This document shows, piece after piece, positions 62,883-64,000 of a DNA stretch of 64,000 nucleotides. The first letter of the stretch is position 1, and every line of letters begins with the position of its first letter. The translations under genes and the position numbers were made by a program. The notes below the pieces were generated by a model. That model worked only from the letters and a program-made list of their open reading frames with translations. It was not told the DNA's origin and searched no databases. The stretch covers positions 124,001-188,000 of the forward strand of contig NZ_JRPB02000002.1 of the NCBI RefSeq assembly GCF_000765695.2, read 5' to 3'. Origin of the DNA: Helicobacter sp. MIT 11-5569 (GTDB taxonomy: Bacteria; Campylobacterota; Campylobacteria; Campylobacterales; Helicobacteraceae).

Positions 62883-63998
62883 TTATGCTCTTTTGTCCAA
62901 AACTTCAAACGCTGGTAAAACTTCACCTTCAAGCAATTCTAAGCTTGCTCCACCACCTGTTGAAGTAAAGCTCATACTATCTTTGTTTCCTGCTCTATCT
63001 ACTGCGTCTGCTGTATCTCCACCGCCAATAATGCTATATGCATAAGTATCAGCAATAGCATGCGCAACGCTAAAAGTTCCGCGTGAGAATTTTTGTGTTT
63101 CATACGCCCCTAGCGGTCCATTCCAAATAATTGTTTCACAATCCTTAATCACTTCATTAAAGAGTTTCACGGTTGCTGGTCCAATATCTACTGCCATTAA
63201 TCCTTCTGGAATATCTTGTGCAGGAATAATTTTAATCGTTTTTGGGTCTTTAATATCATCGGTTGCGACAACATCTACGGGTAGATAAATTTTTACCCCT
63301 TTTTCTTTTGCATTTCTTAGGATATTGCGCGCATCTTCTAGGAGATTATCTTCTGTTAAAGATGCTTGTGTATCATAACCAATAGCTTTTAAGAAAGTAT
63401 TGCTCATTGCCCCACCGATAATAATTTTATCAACAACATTTAAAATAGAATTTAATAAAGTGAGTTTGGAAGAAACTTTAGAACCACCAACAATAAGCAG
63501 CAAAGGGCGCAAAGGATTAGAAAGAGCAATTGCAAAAGAGTCAATTTCTTTTTTTAGAAGTAAGCCCGCGACTTTTTCTTGTGTATATTGTGCGATTCCA
63601 TAAGTGGAAGCGTGTTTGCGGTGAGAAGTTCCAAAAGCGTCATTAACATACACATCACAAAGCTTTGCAAGCTTTTGAGAAAGCTCTGGGTCATTTTTTT
63701 CTTCTCCTGCATAAAAGCGGATATTTTCTAACAGCACAATACTACCATCAACAAGCGTATTTAAAGTAACTTGTGCATTTTCTAAACTATCGACAAATAC
63801 AACATCTTTTGATAGCAATCTCTCTAGGCGTTTTAGAATATGTCTTAGGGAAAACTCTTCGCTTTTGCCCTCTGGTCTTCCTAAGTGGCTTACTAAAATA
63901 ATGGATTTAGCACCATTATCAATACAATAATTAATCGTTGGAATCGCTTCGCGGATTCTTGTATCATCGCTAATATTGAGTTCGCTATCCATAGGAAC
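62883..63998 (-). CDS. pgk: phosphoglycerate kinase, 5'-truncated by the window edge
   Basis: Transfers phosphate from 1,3-bisphosphoglycerate to ADP. The frame stays open to the last whole codon (63996-63998, Val-Pro before the internal ATG 63992), matching the VPMD of a normal PGK, so the real start is about 20-25 codons outside. Visible signatures: SHLGRPEG, ENIRFYAGEEKNDPEL, LIVGGSKVSSKL, the nucleotide-binding IWNGPLGAYE, and the end GGGDTADAV, then SFTSTGGGASLELLEG. About 371 of some 395-400 residues are present. It is upstream of corA in the same direction. Confidence 0.95.
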   Translation of the reverse strand, partial: VPMDSELNISDDTRIREAIPTINYCIDNGAKSIILVSHLGRPEGKSEEFSLRHILKRLERLLSKDVVFVDSLENAQVTLNTLVDGSIVLLENIRFYAGEEKNDPELSQKLAKLCDVYVNDAFGTSHRKHASTYGIAQYTQEKVAGLLLKKEIDSFAIALSNPLRPLLLIVGGSKVSSKLTLLNSILNVVDKIIIGGAMSNTFLKAIGYDTQASLTEDNLLEDARNILRNAKEKGVKIYLPVDVVATDDIKDPKTIKIIPAQDIPEGLMAVDIGPATVKLFNEVIKDCETIIWNGPLGAYETQKFSRGTFSVAHAIADTYAYSIIGGGDTADAVDRAGNKDSMSFTSTGGGASLELLEGEVLPAFEVLDKRA

Positions 63999-64000
63999 AT

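Overview
The window is AT-rich, densely packed chromosomal DNA from an epsilonproteobacterium, most likely a Helicobacter of the enterohepatic type. Gene neighbourhoods match the arrangement I remember from Helicobacter: slt-yggT-gltX2; pbp2-small membrane protein-engB-lptA-lptC-kdsC-rlpA-mltD; dnaX-tsaE-lptB-rpoN; recA-eno-aroK-waaF; fliN-fliO-tonB-like; fliQ-murB; murF-HIT. A hisB gene, a CetA/CetB-type energy-taxis pair and an MqnD of the futalosine menaquinone route fit a non-pylori Helicobacter. No rRNA, tRNA, CRISPR array, insertion sequence or prophage was seen.

Layout. 1-780: end of fabH. 779-15141 (minus): a long, tightly spaced run from mltD to slt devoted to envelope work: murein hydrolases (mltD, rlpA, slt), LPS transport and Kdo synthesis (lptA, lptC, kdsC), division GTPase engB, PBP2, coaBC, uppS, a transglutaminase-like gene broken at a 12-base G/C tract, gltX2 and yggT. 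15274-18696 (plus): a three-gene unit with its own promoter, encoding a ferritin-like diiron-type protein with a possible TusA-like N-terminus, an acyl-CoA-dehydrogenase-fold protein lacking the catalytic glutamate, and a PhnD-like binding protein with no signal peptide. 18697-19000: terminator plus a decayed fragment of the engB 3' end. 19001-34657 (plus): murF, HIT, cetB/cetA-like, tpiA, fabI, fliQ, murB, a possible sigma-28 gene, a flavin/PLP-oxidase-fold protein, a two-component pair, dnaX, tsaE, lptB, rpoN and a DUF1104-type periplasmic protein. 34675-40483 (minus): recA to mqnD. 40647-44957 (plus): CheX-like, fliN, fliO, tonB-like, uvrD-like. 44959-49238 (minus): P-type Ca2+ ATPase, HemN-like radical SAM, YjfB-like. 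49402-58837 (plus): AsmA-like, small export protein, xthA, ybeY, YdjM-like, a two-component system, flgE. 58838-59857: sparse region with a pair of tiny membrane-protein genes, the first frameshifted at T8. 59858-64000: htpG, corA and a 5'-truncated pgk.

How it works together. Most genes are housekeeping: peptidoglycan and LPS biogenesis, glycolysis/gluconeogenesis (tpiA, eno, pgk), fatty-acid synthesis (fabH, fabI), DNA maintenance and the flagellar/chemotaxis system. RpoN is encoded here, and flgE carries a well-spaced sigma-54 promoter. The best candidates for undescribed biology are (1) the three-gene redox/binding cassette at 15381-18696, (2) the transglutaminase-like gene that a one-base change in its C12 tract would restore, (3) the T8-interrupted small membrane protein pair at 59143-59463, and (4) the second, decayed engB tail near 18806-18883.
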